The notes under the pieces are model-generated. The model was not told the origin of the DNA and did not search any database. It was given only the letters and a program-made list of their open reading frames with translations. From Bacillota bacterium (GTDB lineage Bacteria > Bacillota > Clostridia > Acetivibrionales > DSM-1351), in assembly GCA_023409265.1 (NCBI GenBank), contig JAEYHZ010000036.1:62001-126000 (forward strand): a stretch of DNA of 64,000 bases. Reading direction: 5' to 3'. Each line of letters begins with the position of its first letter. The first letter of the stretch is position 1. The position numbers were made by a program, and so were the translations under genes. Shown piece after piece: positions 46,398 through 54,940 of the stretch.

Positions 46398-47198
46398 ATG
46401 TATAACATCATAAAAAAGATTTTTCAACACGGTACTGTTACAGTTGATTATCCTAAAAAGCCGATAAAAAGCTCATTCATAACTGGTATGCCGGAATTTG
46501 ACTATAATAAATGCAAGAGATGTATGAAATGTGTTAATTGCTGTCCAACAGGTGCAATAGTTTTTGTTGACAACGACACAGAAAAAGTCAAGTCTCCTTC
46601 AGTTAACCTTGATGAATGTATTTTCTGTCGTTTTTGTGAAGAGAACTGTCCTCAAGAAGCCATTTGCCTTTCCAATAAATTTGAGTTGGCTCAAAAAAGC
46701 AGGGATGCACTCCGGGCTTCACCGGTTTATGTTATGGAAGACCAAGTTATTGGACTGGATTATGAGTTACTGGGTCAGCAATTAAAAGAAAAAGTGTATG
46801 CCAGGTTTGGAAAGAGTCTTAATATAAGAGAAGTAGATGCAGGCTCATGCAATGGCTGTGATTATGAAATAAATGCCTTAAGCAGCCCCTACAATGATAT
46901 AGAGCGCTTCGGAATTCATTTTGTGGCCTCTCCCAGGCATGCCGATATGCTGCTGGTAACCGGCTGCGTTACAAGGAATATGGAGGAAGCGCTTATAAAG
47001 ACCTATAATGCGGCTCCTTCTCCAAAACTTGTAGTAGCAGTAGGTGCTTGCGCCTGCAGTGGTGGTATCTTTAAGAATAGTTATGCAGGCAGAAATGGAG
47101 TTGACAGCATTTTGCCGGTGGATGTATATATACCCGGTTGTCCCCCTAGGCCGCAGGCAATAATTTATGGTATACTAAAAGCAATTGGCAGGCTGTAG
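46398..47198 (+). CDS. Ferredoxin-NuoB fusion subunit of the hydrogenase-related complex
   Basis: 266 aa. N-terminal 2x[4Fe-4S] ferredoxin domain with CKRCMKCVNCCP and CIFCRFCEENCP, then a NuoB/small-subunit domain with the N2-type cluster ligands: GSCNGCDYE, TGCVT and PGCPPRP, plus GACACSGG. HyfH and HyfI are separate genes in most systems; here they are fused, so the electron path from outside donor to the large subunit is in one chain. ATG at 46398 follows GGGAGG; an in-frame codon at 46344 has no site. Last gene of the operon. Confidence 0.9.
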   Translation: MYNIIKKIFQHGTVTVDYPKKPIKSSFITGMPEFDYNKCKRCMKCVNCCPTGAIVFVDNDTEKVKSPSVNLDECIFCRFCEENCPQEAICLSNKFELAQKSRDALRASPVYVMEDQVIGLDYELLGQQLKEKVYARFGKSLNIREVDAGSCNGCDYEINALSSPYNDIERFGIHFVASPRHADMLLVTGCVTRNMEEALIKTYNAAPSPKLVVAVGACACSGGIFKNSYAGRNGVDSILPVDVYIPGCPPRPQAIIYGILKAIGRL

Positions 47199-47217
47199 TT
47201 AGAAAGGGAACAAGTTT

Positions 47218-47259
47218 ATGAAAATGGTAGTAGATATGGAGACTTTAACAAGTATATAA
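47218..47259 (+). other. Possible 13-codon leader ORF
   Basis: ATG at 47218 after GAAAGGGAAC, encoding MKMVVDMETLTSI and then TAA. It runs through the first arm of the hairpin at 47238, so translation would open that hairpin. No relative is recognised; it may be chance. Confidence 0.3.
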
Positions 47260-47273
47260 TCTTTAAAGTCTCC
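47238..47273 (+). repeat. Perfect 11-bp hairpin before the cysteine-rich gene
   Basis: GGAGACTTTAA (47238-47248) and its exact complement (47263-47273), 14-base loop, no U-run. It sits 25 bases before the start of the next gene and could mask or process its leader. Confidence 0.6.
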
Positions 47274-47297
47274 AAAAGTAATTAGAAGGAGAAGACT

Positions 47298-47561
47298 ATG
47301 ACTGAGCAATGTGAACTTTATGATAGAGAATGTGTGGACTGCGGAGAGTGTGATATCTGTGATCTTGACCCCGAAAAACACTGTGATGACTGTGGACGTT
47401 GTATTGATGAATCGGAAGAATATAGAAGTGTTACTGTAGAAGATTTCTTTAAGCAAAATGTCACCAAAGAACAACTGAAAAGGATGGAAAAGAAGCTTTT
47501 GGATAGACAAGCTGAAATTGAAGACAAGCTAAATTCCGAAAGTATTGATAAGAAGGAATAA
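47298..47561 (+). CDS. Small cysteine-rich protein
   Basis: 87 aa. The first 37 residues hold eight cysteines in CxxC-like pairs (C-x6-C-x2-C-x2-C-x2-C-x7-C-x2-C-x2-C), followed by a long charged helix (about 48-85, QLKRMEKKLLDRQAEIEDKL). Metal or Fe-S binding is likely. It lies 45 bases ahead of a cysteine desulfurase gene, which suggests a role in sulfur or cluster transfer, or as a recipient. No family name is recognised with certainty. GAAGGAGAAG precedes the ATG. Confidence 0.85.
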   Translation: MTEQCELYDRECVDCGECDICDLDPEKHCDDCGRCIDESEEYRSVTVEDFFKQNVTKEQLKRMEKKLLDRQAEIEDKLNSESIDKKE

Positions 47562-47606
47562 TTAGTAAATATAGAGTTTTGAAATATTGAGAGGTTATTT
47601 AAACTA

Positions 47607-48770
47607 ATGAAGCATGAGATTTACCTTGACAATAGTGCAACAACAAAACCTTATGATGAGGTAGTTCAATATATAATAGAAGTCAGCAAAAATTATTACG
47701 GGAATCCATCATCTCTTCATACGATGGGCATTGAGGCAGAAAATCTTATTAAGAAAGCCAGAATGCAAATTTCTAATGTATTAAGAGCAGATCCAAAAGA
47801 AATTATCTTCACTTCAGGGGGAACAGAATCCAATAATATGGCTATATTGGGGTATCTGCGCGCAAATCCCAGAGCCGGGAAACATATTGTAACCAGTGAG
47901 ATTGAACATCCCTCTGTGCTTGAGGTTTTTAAACACCTTGCTTCAGAAGGATATCATGTAGATTATATTCCCGTTGATGCTCAGGGAATAATAAAACTTG
48001 AAGCTCTTCGGAAAGTCCTTGACAAGGATACCGCATTGTTGAGCTTTATGCTCACAAATAATGAAGTTGGAGCTATTCAACCTATTTCGGAGATTAATAA
48101 AATCAGAAAAGAGCTATGTCCTTCTGCAGTAATCCATATTGATGCCGTGCAGGCCTTTGGGAAAATGCCCATAAATGCTTCAGGTATGAACATTGACCTT
48201 TTATCAATTAGTTCCCATAAGATTCACGGCCCAAAGGGTATAGGTGCTCTTTATATAAGAAAAGGTATAAAGGTTAAGCCTATTTTATTGGGGGGAGGAC
48301 AGGAAACAGCACTAAGATCCGGAACAGAAAATGTACCTGCCATTTCCGGGTTCGGCCTTGCTGCTGAAATAACTGCCGTTGCCATGGAGGCAAATCATAA
48401 AAAAGTCAGTGAATTAAAGCAGTTTTTTGTTGAGAGAATAAAGCAGCATTTTGGGGAAGCGGTAATAAATTCGTCGGAGGAAGCTTTACCTTATATAATA
48501 AATGTTTCATTTCCAAATTTGAAATCGGAAGTATTGCTGCACCATCTTGAACAGAAGAACATATTTGTTTCTACAGGTTCTGCCTGTTCATCACACAAGA
48601 GCAGTCACAGTCATGTGCTAAAGGCTATGGGAGTTCCTCCAAAATATATTGACGGTGCTATACGTTTCAGTTTATCGGCACAAAATACACAGGAGGAATT
48701 AGATAAAACTATTAATTCTCTAATGGAAATTATTCCAGTAATAAGTATAAAACGCAGAGGGAAAGTCTAA
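47607..48770 (+). CDS. Cysteine desulfurase, NifS/IscS family
   Basis: 387 aa PLP enzyme that takes sulfur from cysteine. PLP-binding Lys205 in SSHKIHGPKG; catalytic Cys327 in STGSACSSH; N-terminal YLDNSATTKP. Group I (NifS/IscS) by the length of the active-site loop. It sits directly before thiI and probably supplies its persulfide for 4-thiouridine, as NifZ does in Bacillus. Confidence 0.94.
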   Translation: MKHEIYLDNSATTKPYDEVVQYIIEVSKNYYGNPSSLHTMGIEAENLIKKARMQISNVLRADPKEIIFTSGGTESNNMAILGYLRANPRAGKHIVTSEIEHPSVLEVFKHLASEGYHVDYIPVDAQGIIKLEALRKVLDKDTALLSFMLTNNEVGAIQPISEINKIRKELCPSAVIHIDAVQAFGKMPINASGMNIDLLSISSHKIHGPKGIGALYIRKGIKVKPILLGGGQETALRSGTENVPAISGFGLAAEITAVAMEANHKKVSELKQFFVERIKQHFGEAVINSSEEALPYIINVSFPNLKSEVLLHHLEQKNIFVSTGSACSSHKSSHSHVLKAMGVPPKYIDGAIRFSLSAQNTQEELDKTINSLMEIIPVISIKRRGKV

Positions 48771-48831
48771 TAAAAGTATCTGCTTCGGACAAAAAAGCAG
48801 ACAACGCCATAAATGGCTTGGGAGGGTTAAC

Positions 48832-50007
48832 ATGAAAAGAATAATACTGGTTCGTTATGGTGAAATAATACTTAAAGGTTTAAATAGACCCGTTTTTGAA
48901 GACAAGCTTATTGGAAATATTAAAAGTGCAATTTTTAAATCGGGCAATGCCAGAGTCTTTAAATCCCAGGGGAGAATATATGTTGAACCGCTGGTAGAAG
49001 ATTATGATTTTGACCATGTACTTGAGAAAATTACTAAAATTTTTGGTGTGGTATCGGTAAGTCCGGTTTGGAAAATTGATACCGATTACGAGCAGATTAA
49101 AGCAACAGCTTTAACAGTGGCAACTGAACTTGTTAACAAGCATGGTCATAAAACCTTTAAACTTGAAACAAAAAGAGGAAACAAGAACTTCCCGATGCAG
49201 TCTCCTGAAATCAGCGCAGACGTTGGAGGCCATATTCTTGAAAACATTCCTGGATTGTCAGTGGACGTTAAGAATCCCGATTTTATCATACATCTGGAAG
49301 TAAGAGAAAGCTCATATGTCTATTCTGAAATAATCAAAGCCCATGGGGGTATGCCAATGGGTTCAAACGGAAAGGCTTTACTTTTGCTTTCTGGAGGGAT
49401 TGACAGCCCGGTTGCCGGCTGGATGATGGGAAAAAGAGGTGTAGAAATTGAAGCAGTTCATTTTTACAGCTATCCATATACCAGTGAAAGAGCAAAGCAA
49501 AAGGTCATTGATCTGGCTCAGATTCTGTCACAGTACTGCGGTAAAATGCGCCTTCATGTAGTACCCTTTACAGAGATACAGCTCGCTATAAACGATAACT
49601 GTCCTGAAGACCAGCTCACAATTATTATGAGACGTATAATGATGAGAATTTCCGAGATTATTGCCCGTAAAACCAATGCAATGGCTCTGATAACCGGTGA
49701 AAGCATGGGGCAGGTTGCGAGCCAGACAATGCAAAGTCTCTATTGTACTGATTCAGCGGTAAATATGCCTGTATTCAGACCTCTAATTGGTATGGACAAA
49801 GTTGAAGTTATTGATATAGCCAGGAAAATAGATACCTTTGAAACATCCATATTACCCTATGAGGATTGCTGTACTGTTTTTGTAGCAAAGCATCCCCAAA
49901 CCAAACCAAAGCTTGAAAAGATAATGAAGTCCGAAGAAGCTGTAGACTTTGAACCAATGATTGAGAAGGCTGTTGAGGGAACAGAGGTTATTGTGCTGAA
50001 GCCTTAA
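48832..50007 (+). CDS. thiI: tRNA 4-thiouridine synthetase ThiI
   Basis: 391 aa. Ferredoxin-like and THUMP domains (1-165) bind tRNA; the PP-loop is LLLLSGGIDSPVAGWMMGKR (about 182-202). No C-terminal rhodanese domain, the short form of Firmicutes and archaea, which relies on a partner desulfurase such as the gene upstream. The C-terminal ILPYEDCCTVF is conserved. Forms s4U8 in tRNA. Confidence 0.96.
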   Translation: MKRIILVRYGEIILKGLNRPVFEDKLIGNIKSAIFKSGNARVFKSQGRIYVEPLVEDYDFDHVLEKITKIFGVVSVSPVWKIDTDYEQIKATALTVATELVNKHGHKTFKLETKRGNKNFPMQSPEISADVGGHILENIPGLSVDVKNPDFIIHLEVRESSYVYSEIIKAHGGMPMGSNGKALLLLSGGIDSPVAGWMMGKRGVEIEAVHFYSYPYTSERAKQKVIDLAQILSQYCGKMRLHVVPFTEIQLAINDNCPEDQLTIIMRRIMMRISEIIARKTNAMALITGESMGQVASQTMQSLYCTDSAVNMPVFRPLIGMDKVEVIDIARKIDTFETSILPYEDCCTVFVAKHPQTKPKLEKIMKSEEAVDFEPMIEKAVEGTEVIVLKP

Positions 50008-50032
50008 GTTTGAGAATAAGCAGAACTTTATA

Positions 50033-50089
50033 AAAGTAGGTGGATTTGGAAACCTTGTACTTAGGGTCACATGTTCACCTGCTTTTTTA
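50033..50089 (+). terminator. thiI terminator
   Basis: AAAGTAGGTG (50033-50042) pairs with CACCTGCTTT (50076-50085) with one G-U, followed by T residues; the 33-base loop can fold further. Confidence 0.7.
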
Positions 50090-50252
50090 TGCATATATAG
50101 AATTAAATGACATAAAAGTGAAAAAGATGGAAGGAGAATCATGGAAACTGTCGAATAAGAATTAGTGTTGTCTTTAAGCAGAATTACTGTAGAGAGTACT
50201 TATGGTAGTTTTTTAATCCTAATTAAAATGTATCATTTTGCTTTTAGTACTA

Positions 50253-50428
50253 TACCCTGTATTAACAATGTACAATACGTTTTTGAGTGGTGAATTTGCC
50301 CTGCGGCTGTGTTGAAGCCGCTTGCAAGGCACAAAGCCTTTCTGCACGTCTTCGCCTTGTCGCAAGCCAAATTCTCTCACTCAAAAATAGCCGGCGTGAG
50401 GCGTGTTTTACATTGTCAATAGAGGGTA
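50253..50428. repeat. 176-bp palindromic element, MITE-like
   Basis: Terminal inverted repeats of 20 bases with two mismatches (50253-50272 with 50409-50428), continuing inward to a second pair (50280-50298 with about 50367-50387, TTTTTGAGTG and GAATTTG). The centre (50301-50365) is G+C-rich with nested hairpins (GCGGCT/AGCCGC and GGC/GCC). No protein is coded. It looks like a non-autonomous transposon relic or a structured RNA. Confidence 0.6.
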
Positions 50429-50460
50429 AATAATTTCAAATTAATAGAGGAGAAAAACCA

Positions 50461-51807
50461 ATGATTAAGACTTTTCGCAAGACAGCTTATTTTCTTATAT
50501 TTGTAATGGTTTTTATTAATTTATGTACTGTTTCAACTTTAGGAGCGAGTAGTAAAATTGTCTCCATTAAAAATCTCAGTGTTACTTTAAGACTTAACGA
50601 AAAATATACATTTCCCACGACTGTTACTGCGGCAATGAGTGATAAATCGGTAAAGAATGTATCGGTTGTTTGGGACAAAAAGACATTGGATACCAGTAAA
50701 ATAGGCACTTACACATTTAAGGGAACTGTAAAAGGATATACTCCCAAAGTTGTATTAGATGTTAAAGTGATTGATTCATATATTTCAAATAAGCAAGAAG
50801 CGGTTATACCGCCAAAACCGGCTGTAGAGGTTAACAATGATAAGTGGACTATAAAAAATGATTTACCAAGTGTAAATAAGGCCAAAGTATCTTCTATTGT
50901 TTATTCAGGATCTTCCCATATTACATTTAATGAGTATAACTACGACGTTAAAAAAGCTGTTACTTCCGGTAATAACATAATATTTATCCATAATGACGGA
51001 AAAGTTATGGAATATGATCCGGTAAAAGACGTATGGACTGATAAATATAAAATTCCTGAGCTGCAGAATTCAAACGGTGATTTTAAATTAGTATCCATAG
51101 ATAATATAATTTATATAATGGGCGTTAATTTTACTGATGTTCTGGTTTACGATCCTGCAAACAATACATGTTCGTTAAAAACAAAGCTTCCGACTAAGAG
51201 AAGAATAGGGGGAGCTGTGGCTGCCAACAACAAAATTTACATACTCGGCGGGTTTGATGCGACAATAGGCAGTACAATTGGTACTCTTGAAGAATATGAC
51301 CCCAAAACGGACAAATGGACAAAAAAGGCTCAGATGCTTGGTCGTGGTGCAAATAGTGTAACTGCAGCTGCTCTTGATGACAAAATCTATATATTGGGTT
51401 CATCTGATGGGAAAATGACACTGGAAGTATATGATATAAAAAACAACAGCTGGTCAGTTAAAGCTCCTGATGGGGATTCCTTACGCACAACAAGAAATTT
51501 GGAAGCTGTCAATGGGAAAATATATGCTATAGTATCTTGTAAAGAAAATGATTGGAATATTCTTGTTCAAGAATACGATCCTAAAACAAATAAGTGCACC
51601 TCTCGAATTGGTACATCAACTGAGCGAAGTGCATTTGCGAGTATAGTATTTAACGAAGAGATATATTTAATCGGGGGAATGAAATATAAACCTCAGCCTC
51701 AAGACATGACTGAATTAGAAAAATATTATGAAGACTTAAGGTCAAATCCTGATTCAGTTATTGAATACGTAAAGACTGTAGAAAAATATACTCCTCAAAG
51801 AGATTAA
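50461..51807 (+). CDS. Secreted kelch-repeat protein with Ig-like domain
   Basis: 448 aa. Signal peptide (1-30, cleavage near STLGAS). An Ig-like Big_4 module (about 33-103, ending VKVID) is followed by a kelch beta-propeller (about 150-447) with repeats such as KIYILGGFDATIGSTIGTLE then YDPKTDKWTKKA, and YILGSSDGKMTLEVYD. It lacks a surface anchor, so it is probably released or held by the propeller. Such proteins often bind glycans or proteins; no enzyme motif is visible. Confidence 0.88.
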   Translation: MIKTFRKTAYFLIFVMVFINLCTVSTLGASSKIVSIKNLSVTLRLNEKYTFPTTVTAAMSDKSVKNVSVVWDKKTLDTSKIGTYTFKGTVKGYTPKVVLDVKVIDSYISNKQEAVIPPKPAVEVNNDKWTIKNDLPSVNKAKVSSIVYSGSSHITFNEYNYDVKKAVTSGNNIIFIHNDGKVMEYDPVKDVWTDKYKIPELQNSNGDFKLVSIDNIIYIMGVNFTDVLVYDPANNTCSLKTKLPTKRRIGGAVAANNKIYILGGFDATIGSTIGTLEEYDPKTDKWTKKAQMLGRGANSVTAAALDDKIYILGSSDGKMTLEVYDIKNNSWSVKAPDGDSLRTTRNLEAVNGKIYAIVSCKENDWNILVQEYDPKTNKCTSRIGTSTERSAFASIVFNEEIYLIGGMKYKPQPQDMTELEKYYEDLRSNPDSVIEYVKTVEKYTPQRD

Positions 51808-51992
51808 TAATTGCTCTAATATAGTTAAGGATAAGCAGAAACTAAATGTTGGTTTGCTCAGAAAATTTTCTCAAATGTTAAGAAAAAATTTTGAAATGTA
51901 TGTATGGTTATATCAAGTTTCATGAACAATTGGCATGTAGAAAAGATTTATATATGACGACATGTTTACACTTTAGGGAGGCGAATGTTCTA

Positions 51993-52775
51993 ATGCTTGA
52001 TTGTCATATTCATCTCGAAAGAGGCCCATATACACTAGATTGGCTGAATGATTTCATCAAAACAGCAGTAGAACGTGGTTTGGATGAAATTTACTTATTA
52101 GAACATAGTCATAGGTTTTACGAATTTACTAAAATGTACAAAACTGTTTGTCAATACAGCAATTATCAAAATGAATGGTTTTTACAAAGAAATAATGGTA
52201 CTTTATCAATTAGAGACTATATAAGATTTATTGAGACGGCCAAACAAAACAGTTATCCTGTTAAAATAAAATTCGGTTTAGAAGTTTGTTATTTTGAAGG
52301 ATTTGAACAATTAATAAAGGATATTATAGATAAGTATTCATTTGATTTTGCCACGGGGTCAGTACATTGGGTTGATGGATTTGGATTTGACCATAAAAAG
52401 GAATTGTGGGGTACTTTGGATGTTGACAAAGTCTATACCCGATATTATGAAATAATGCAAAAGCTGATAGAAAGCAACATATTTACAGGAGTTGCTCATC
52501 CGGACAGCATCAAAGCTTTTGGTCATAAACCTTTCTTTGATTTAGCAGGCACATATAATAAAATAGCAGATTTACTGATAAACTATGATATGTACGCTGA
52601 ACAGAGCGGGGGATTGAATTTGAACTACAGCAGCAGTTGTGAACTTGGGATGAATGCAGTGATGCTAAAGATTTTTAGGGACAAGGGTGTAAGAATTCTA
52701 ACCGCTTCTGATGCACATAAACCTGCAGATGTGGGAGCAAATATTCTTGAACTTGAAAATTTACTTGTCCGATGA
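51993..52775 (+). CDS. PHP-domain phosphoesterase, histidinol-phosphatase-like
   Basis: 260 aa. PHP metal motifs: DCHIHLERG at the N-terminus, GLEVCYFEG, SVHWVDG, GVAHPDS and SDAHKP. Related to HisK-type histidinol phosphatases, but no other his gene is near and the substrate may differ. ATG at 51993 gives the family's natural N-terminus (MLDCHIH); in-frame codons further upstream, from 51891, would add an unrelated tail. GGGAGG lies 11 bases before the start. Confidence 0.85.
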   Translation: MLDCHIHLERGPYTLDWLNDFIKTAVERGLDEIYLLEHSHRFYEFTKMYKTVCQYSNYQNEWFLQRNNGTLSIRDYIRFIETAKQNSYPVKIKFGLEVCYFEGFEQLIKDIIDKYSFDFATGSVHWVDGFGFDHKKELWGTLDVDKVYTRYYEIMQKLIESNIFTGVAHPDSIKAFGHKPFFDLAGTYNKIADLLINYDMYAEQSGGLNLNYSSSCELGMNAVMLKIFRDKGVRILTASDAHKPADVGANILELENLLVR

Positions 52776-52904
52776 GCACGCTTGAGACTTTAGTTTTATC
52801 AAGCTAAAGACGTTTGACATTTATTTCAATCCTTTGATACTTGGAATAAGATTATTATTGACTTATTTTCTATAGAAAACTATAATATATAATAATATTT
52901 TAAA

Positions 52905-53240
52905 AGTGATGACTGAGAAAGAGTAGGAATAATGTAACCTGACAGAGAGTTCCCGGGTGGTGAGAGGGGCAAGGAAATATATTCTGAATACATCTTATGA
53001 ACTGCACACCAAAAAGGTTTTACCCAAGTAGGCTGATGCCGGGAACTTGCGCCCGTTATAGCGCTAGAGTATATATTACAGTAGTTCATGTATTATACTA
53101 TGTTTTGTAATACATAGTATTCACTGTTTTGTACTTGATAAGGTTTGTGCTGTGAAGCACTAATAAATTGAGGTGGTAACACGAAGCTTTCAGCTCTCGT
53201 CCTCTGAGTATATCAGAGAACGGGAGCTTTTTGTTTGCGT
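52905..53240 (+). promoter_or_regulatory. T-box riboswitch (tyrosine) controlling tyrS
   Basis: Stem I features include GAGTAG (52921), AGAGAG followed by GGTGGTGAGAG (about 52944-52967), and the specifier TAC at 52989-52991 in CTGAATACATC. The T-box AGGTGGTAACACG is at 53171-53183, and the terminator with TTTTT at 53192-53232. Uncharged tRNA-Tyr should stabilise the antiterminator. Confidence 0.92.
53192..53232 (+). terminator. T-box-controlled terminator
   Basis: AGCTCTCGT-CCTCTGA pairs with TCAGAG-ACGGGAGCT and TTTTT follows. Its 5' arm begins just after the T-box motif, as needed for the antiterminator switch. Confidence 0.9.
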
Positions 53241-53326
53241 TTGCTGCCACCTTTACTGCAATAACCAGGGTTAAACAGTGTCTCACTGTTTTAATACAAC
53301 ATTACATTTTTCAAGGAGGTTTAAAA

Positions 53327-54592
53327 ATGCAGGTAAGTAAAAAACGAATTATTGTAAGTAAATCCGAGGAGCAGAGCATTGATGAACAAATCAAGATTAT
53401 TTTAAAAGGAGTTGAAGAAATTATTGGTCTTGAAGACTTAAGAAAAAAGCTGCAAAAGTCAGCTGAAAATGGGATGCCGCTGACTATTAAACTAGGTCTT
53501 GACCCTACTGCACCTGACATACATTTAGGGCATACTGTTGTACTGAGGAAGATTAAGCAATTTCAGGATTTAGGGCACAGAGCAGTAATTATAATTGGTG
53601 ATTTTACGGGTATGATAGGTGACCCAACCGGAAAGTCCAAAACGCGAAGACAATTAAGCAAGGAAGAGGTAATAAATAATGCGTTAACTTATCAAAACCA
53701 GATTTTTAAGATTCTTGACACAGAAAAAACAGAAGTCAGATTTAACAGTGAATGGCTTTCAAAGTTGAATTTTACCGATGTGATGCAGCTTGCCTCAAAG
53801 TATACTGTTGCCAGGATGCTGGAAAGAGATGATTTCAAGAACAGGTTTAAAGAGCACGAAAGTATTGGTATCCATGAGTTTTTTTACCCGTTGATTCAGG
53901 GATATGATTCAGTTGAACTCAAAGCTGATGTTGAACTTGGTGGTACCGAACAGAGATTTAATATTCTGATGGGGAGAAATCTTCAGAAGGATTACGGACA
54001 GGAAAGTCAGGCTGCAATTTTCATGCCCATACTTGAAGGTATTGATGGGGTTGAAAAAATGAGCAAAAGTCTTGGAAACTATGTTGGTATAAATGAAGCT
54101 CCGGATCAGATACTCGGAAAGCTGATGTCCATTCCGGATTCTATGATAATCAGATACTTTGAGCTGGCAACGGATTTACATCCTGATGAGCTGGAACTTA
54201 TAAAAAACGAAATATCCAACGGGACAGTAAATCCAAGAGATGTAAAAATGAGACTTGCAGCTGAGATTACAGAGCTTTACCACGGAGCTTCAGCAGCCCG
54301 GTCAGCAGCTGAAACCTTCACAAGGATATTTCAGAAGCGGGAAGCTCCTAACGATGTACCTGGCTTTGTGTTCCCTGAAAGTATGTTAACCGGAGACAGT
54401 ACAGATATAGTAAAAATTCTGGTTACTGCCGGGATGGTTTCCAGCAATAGTGAGGCACGGAGGCTTATTAATCAGGGAGGAGTGAAAATTAATGGAGAAA
54501 AACTTGATGCAATAAATCTAGTAGCTTTACAAAATGAAGACATTATCCAGGCAGGTAAGCTTAAATTTATAAAATTAATAATAAGGAGCTAA
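53327..54592 (+). CDS. tyrS: Tyrosyl-tRNA synthetase
   Basis: 421 aa class I synthetase. HIGH-type motif HLGH (66-69, in DPTAPDIHLGHT), KMSKS at 244-248, and a C-terminal S4 RNA-binding domain (EARRLINQGGVKING). It belongs to the TyrS type with a 25-residue N-terminal extension. AAGGAGG lies before ATG 53327; the open frame back to 53231 is part of the T-box leader. Regulated by tRNA-Tyr charging. Confidence 0.97.
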   Translation: MQVSKKRIIVSKSEEQSIDEQIKIILKGVEEIIGLEDLRKKLQKSAENGMPLTIKLGLDPTAPDIHLGHTVVLRKIKQFQDLGHRAVIIIGDFTGMIGDPTGKSKTRRQLSKEEVINNALTYQNQIFKILDTEKTEVRFNSEWLSKLNFTDVMQLASKYTVARMLERDDFKNRFKEHESIGIHEFFYPLIQGYDSVELKADVELGGTEQRFNILMGRNLQKDYGQESQAAIFMPILEGIDGVEKMSKSLGNYVGINEAPDQILGKLMSIPDSMIIRYFELATDLHPDELELIKNEISNGTVNPRDVKMRLAAEITELYHGASAARSAAETFTRIFQKREAPNDVPGFVFPESMLTGDSTDIVKILVTAGMVSSNSEARRLINQGGVKINGEKLDAINLVALQNEDIIQAGKLKFIKLIIRS

Positions 54593-54624
54593 TTTCATAT
54601 GGATTCTGACGGATATTATTATGG

Positions 54625-54672
54625 GCCGCTGCGGGAGATTTGAGTTAAAAATCAATCGCAGCGGCTTTAAAT
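54625..54672 (+). terminator. tyrS terminator
   Basis: GCCGCTGCG (54625-54633) pairs exactly with CGCAGCGGC (54657-54665), with further pairing of GATT and AATC inside; TTTAAATTTT follows. Confidence 0.85.
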
Positions 54673-54940
54673 TTTGAAAAAGTTCTGTGGTAATTCATTT
54701 CTATTAAATCAAGAGAAACCTCATTCTTTTATCCTCGTTTAATATTCAGAAATATTATCAGAAATAAAATAATATTATAGTACAGGTATTACGTACGGAA
54801 AATCCGAGATAACAGGATGATGTAAAGACATCCTTATAATTTTATTTAATTACTTGTAACCTGCAGATTAAGAGGCATTAATACCTTATATTTTATTTAA
54901 AAATTGATTCTTATTTATCCGGATGAAATAAGGGAGTAAT
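54673..54940. other. Spacer before VanW gene
   Basis: 268 bases, A+T-rich. A short stem GGATG/CATCC with mismatches at about 54817-54835 is the only structure seen. No known riboswitch class, tRNA or ORF recognised. Confidence 0.4.

Noticed and set aside
39462..47198. Calling the operon a functional Ech or Hyf [NiFe] hydrogenase.
   Set aside because: The large subunit has none of the four nickel-binding cysteines and no maturation genes are nearby, so only hydrogenase-related is supported.
50141..50158. Five-codon ORF (METVE) with a strong AAGGAG site after thiI.
   Set aside because: Too short to support as a gene; it may be a chance start or a truncated remnant, and nothing recognisable follows in frame.
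52880..53286. Leftward open frames across the tyrS leader.
   Set aside because: They are antisense to a clear T-box riboswitch whose structure explains the sequence.
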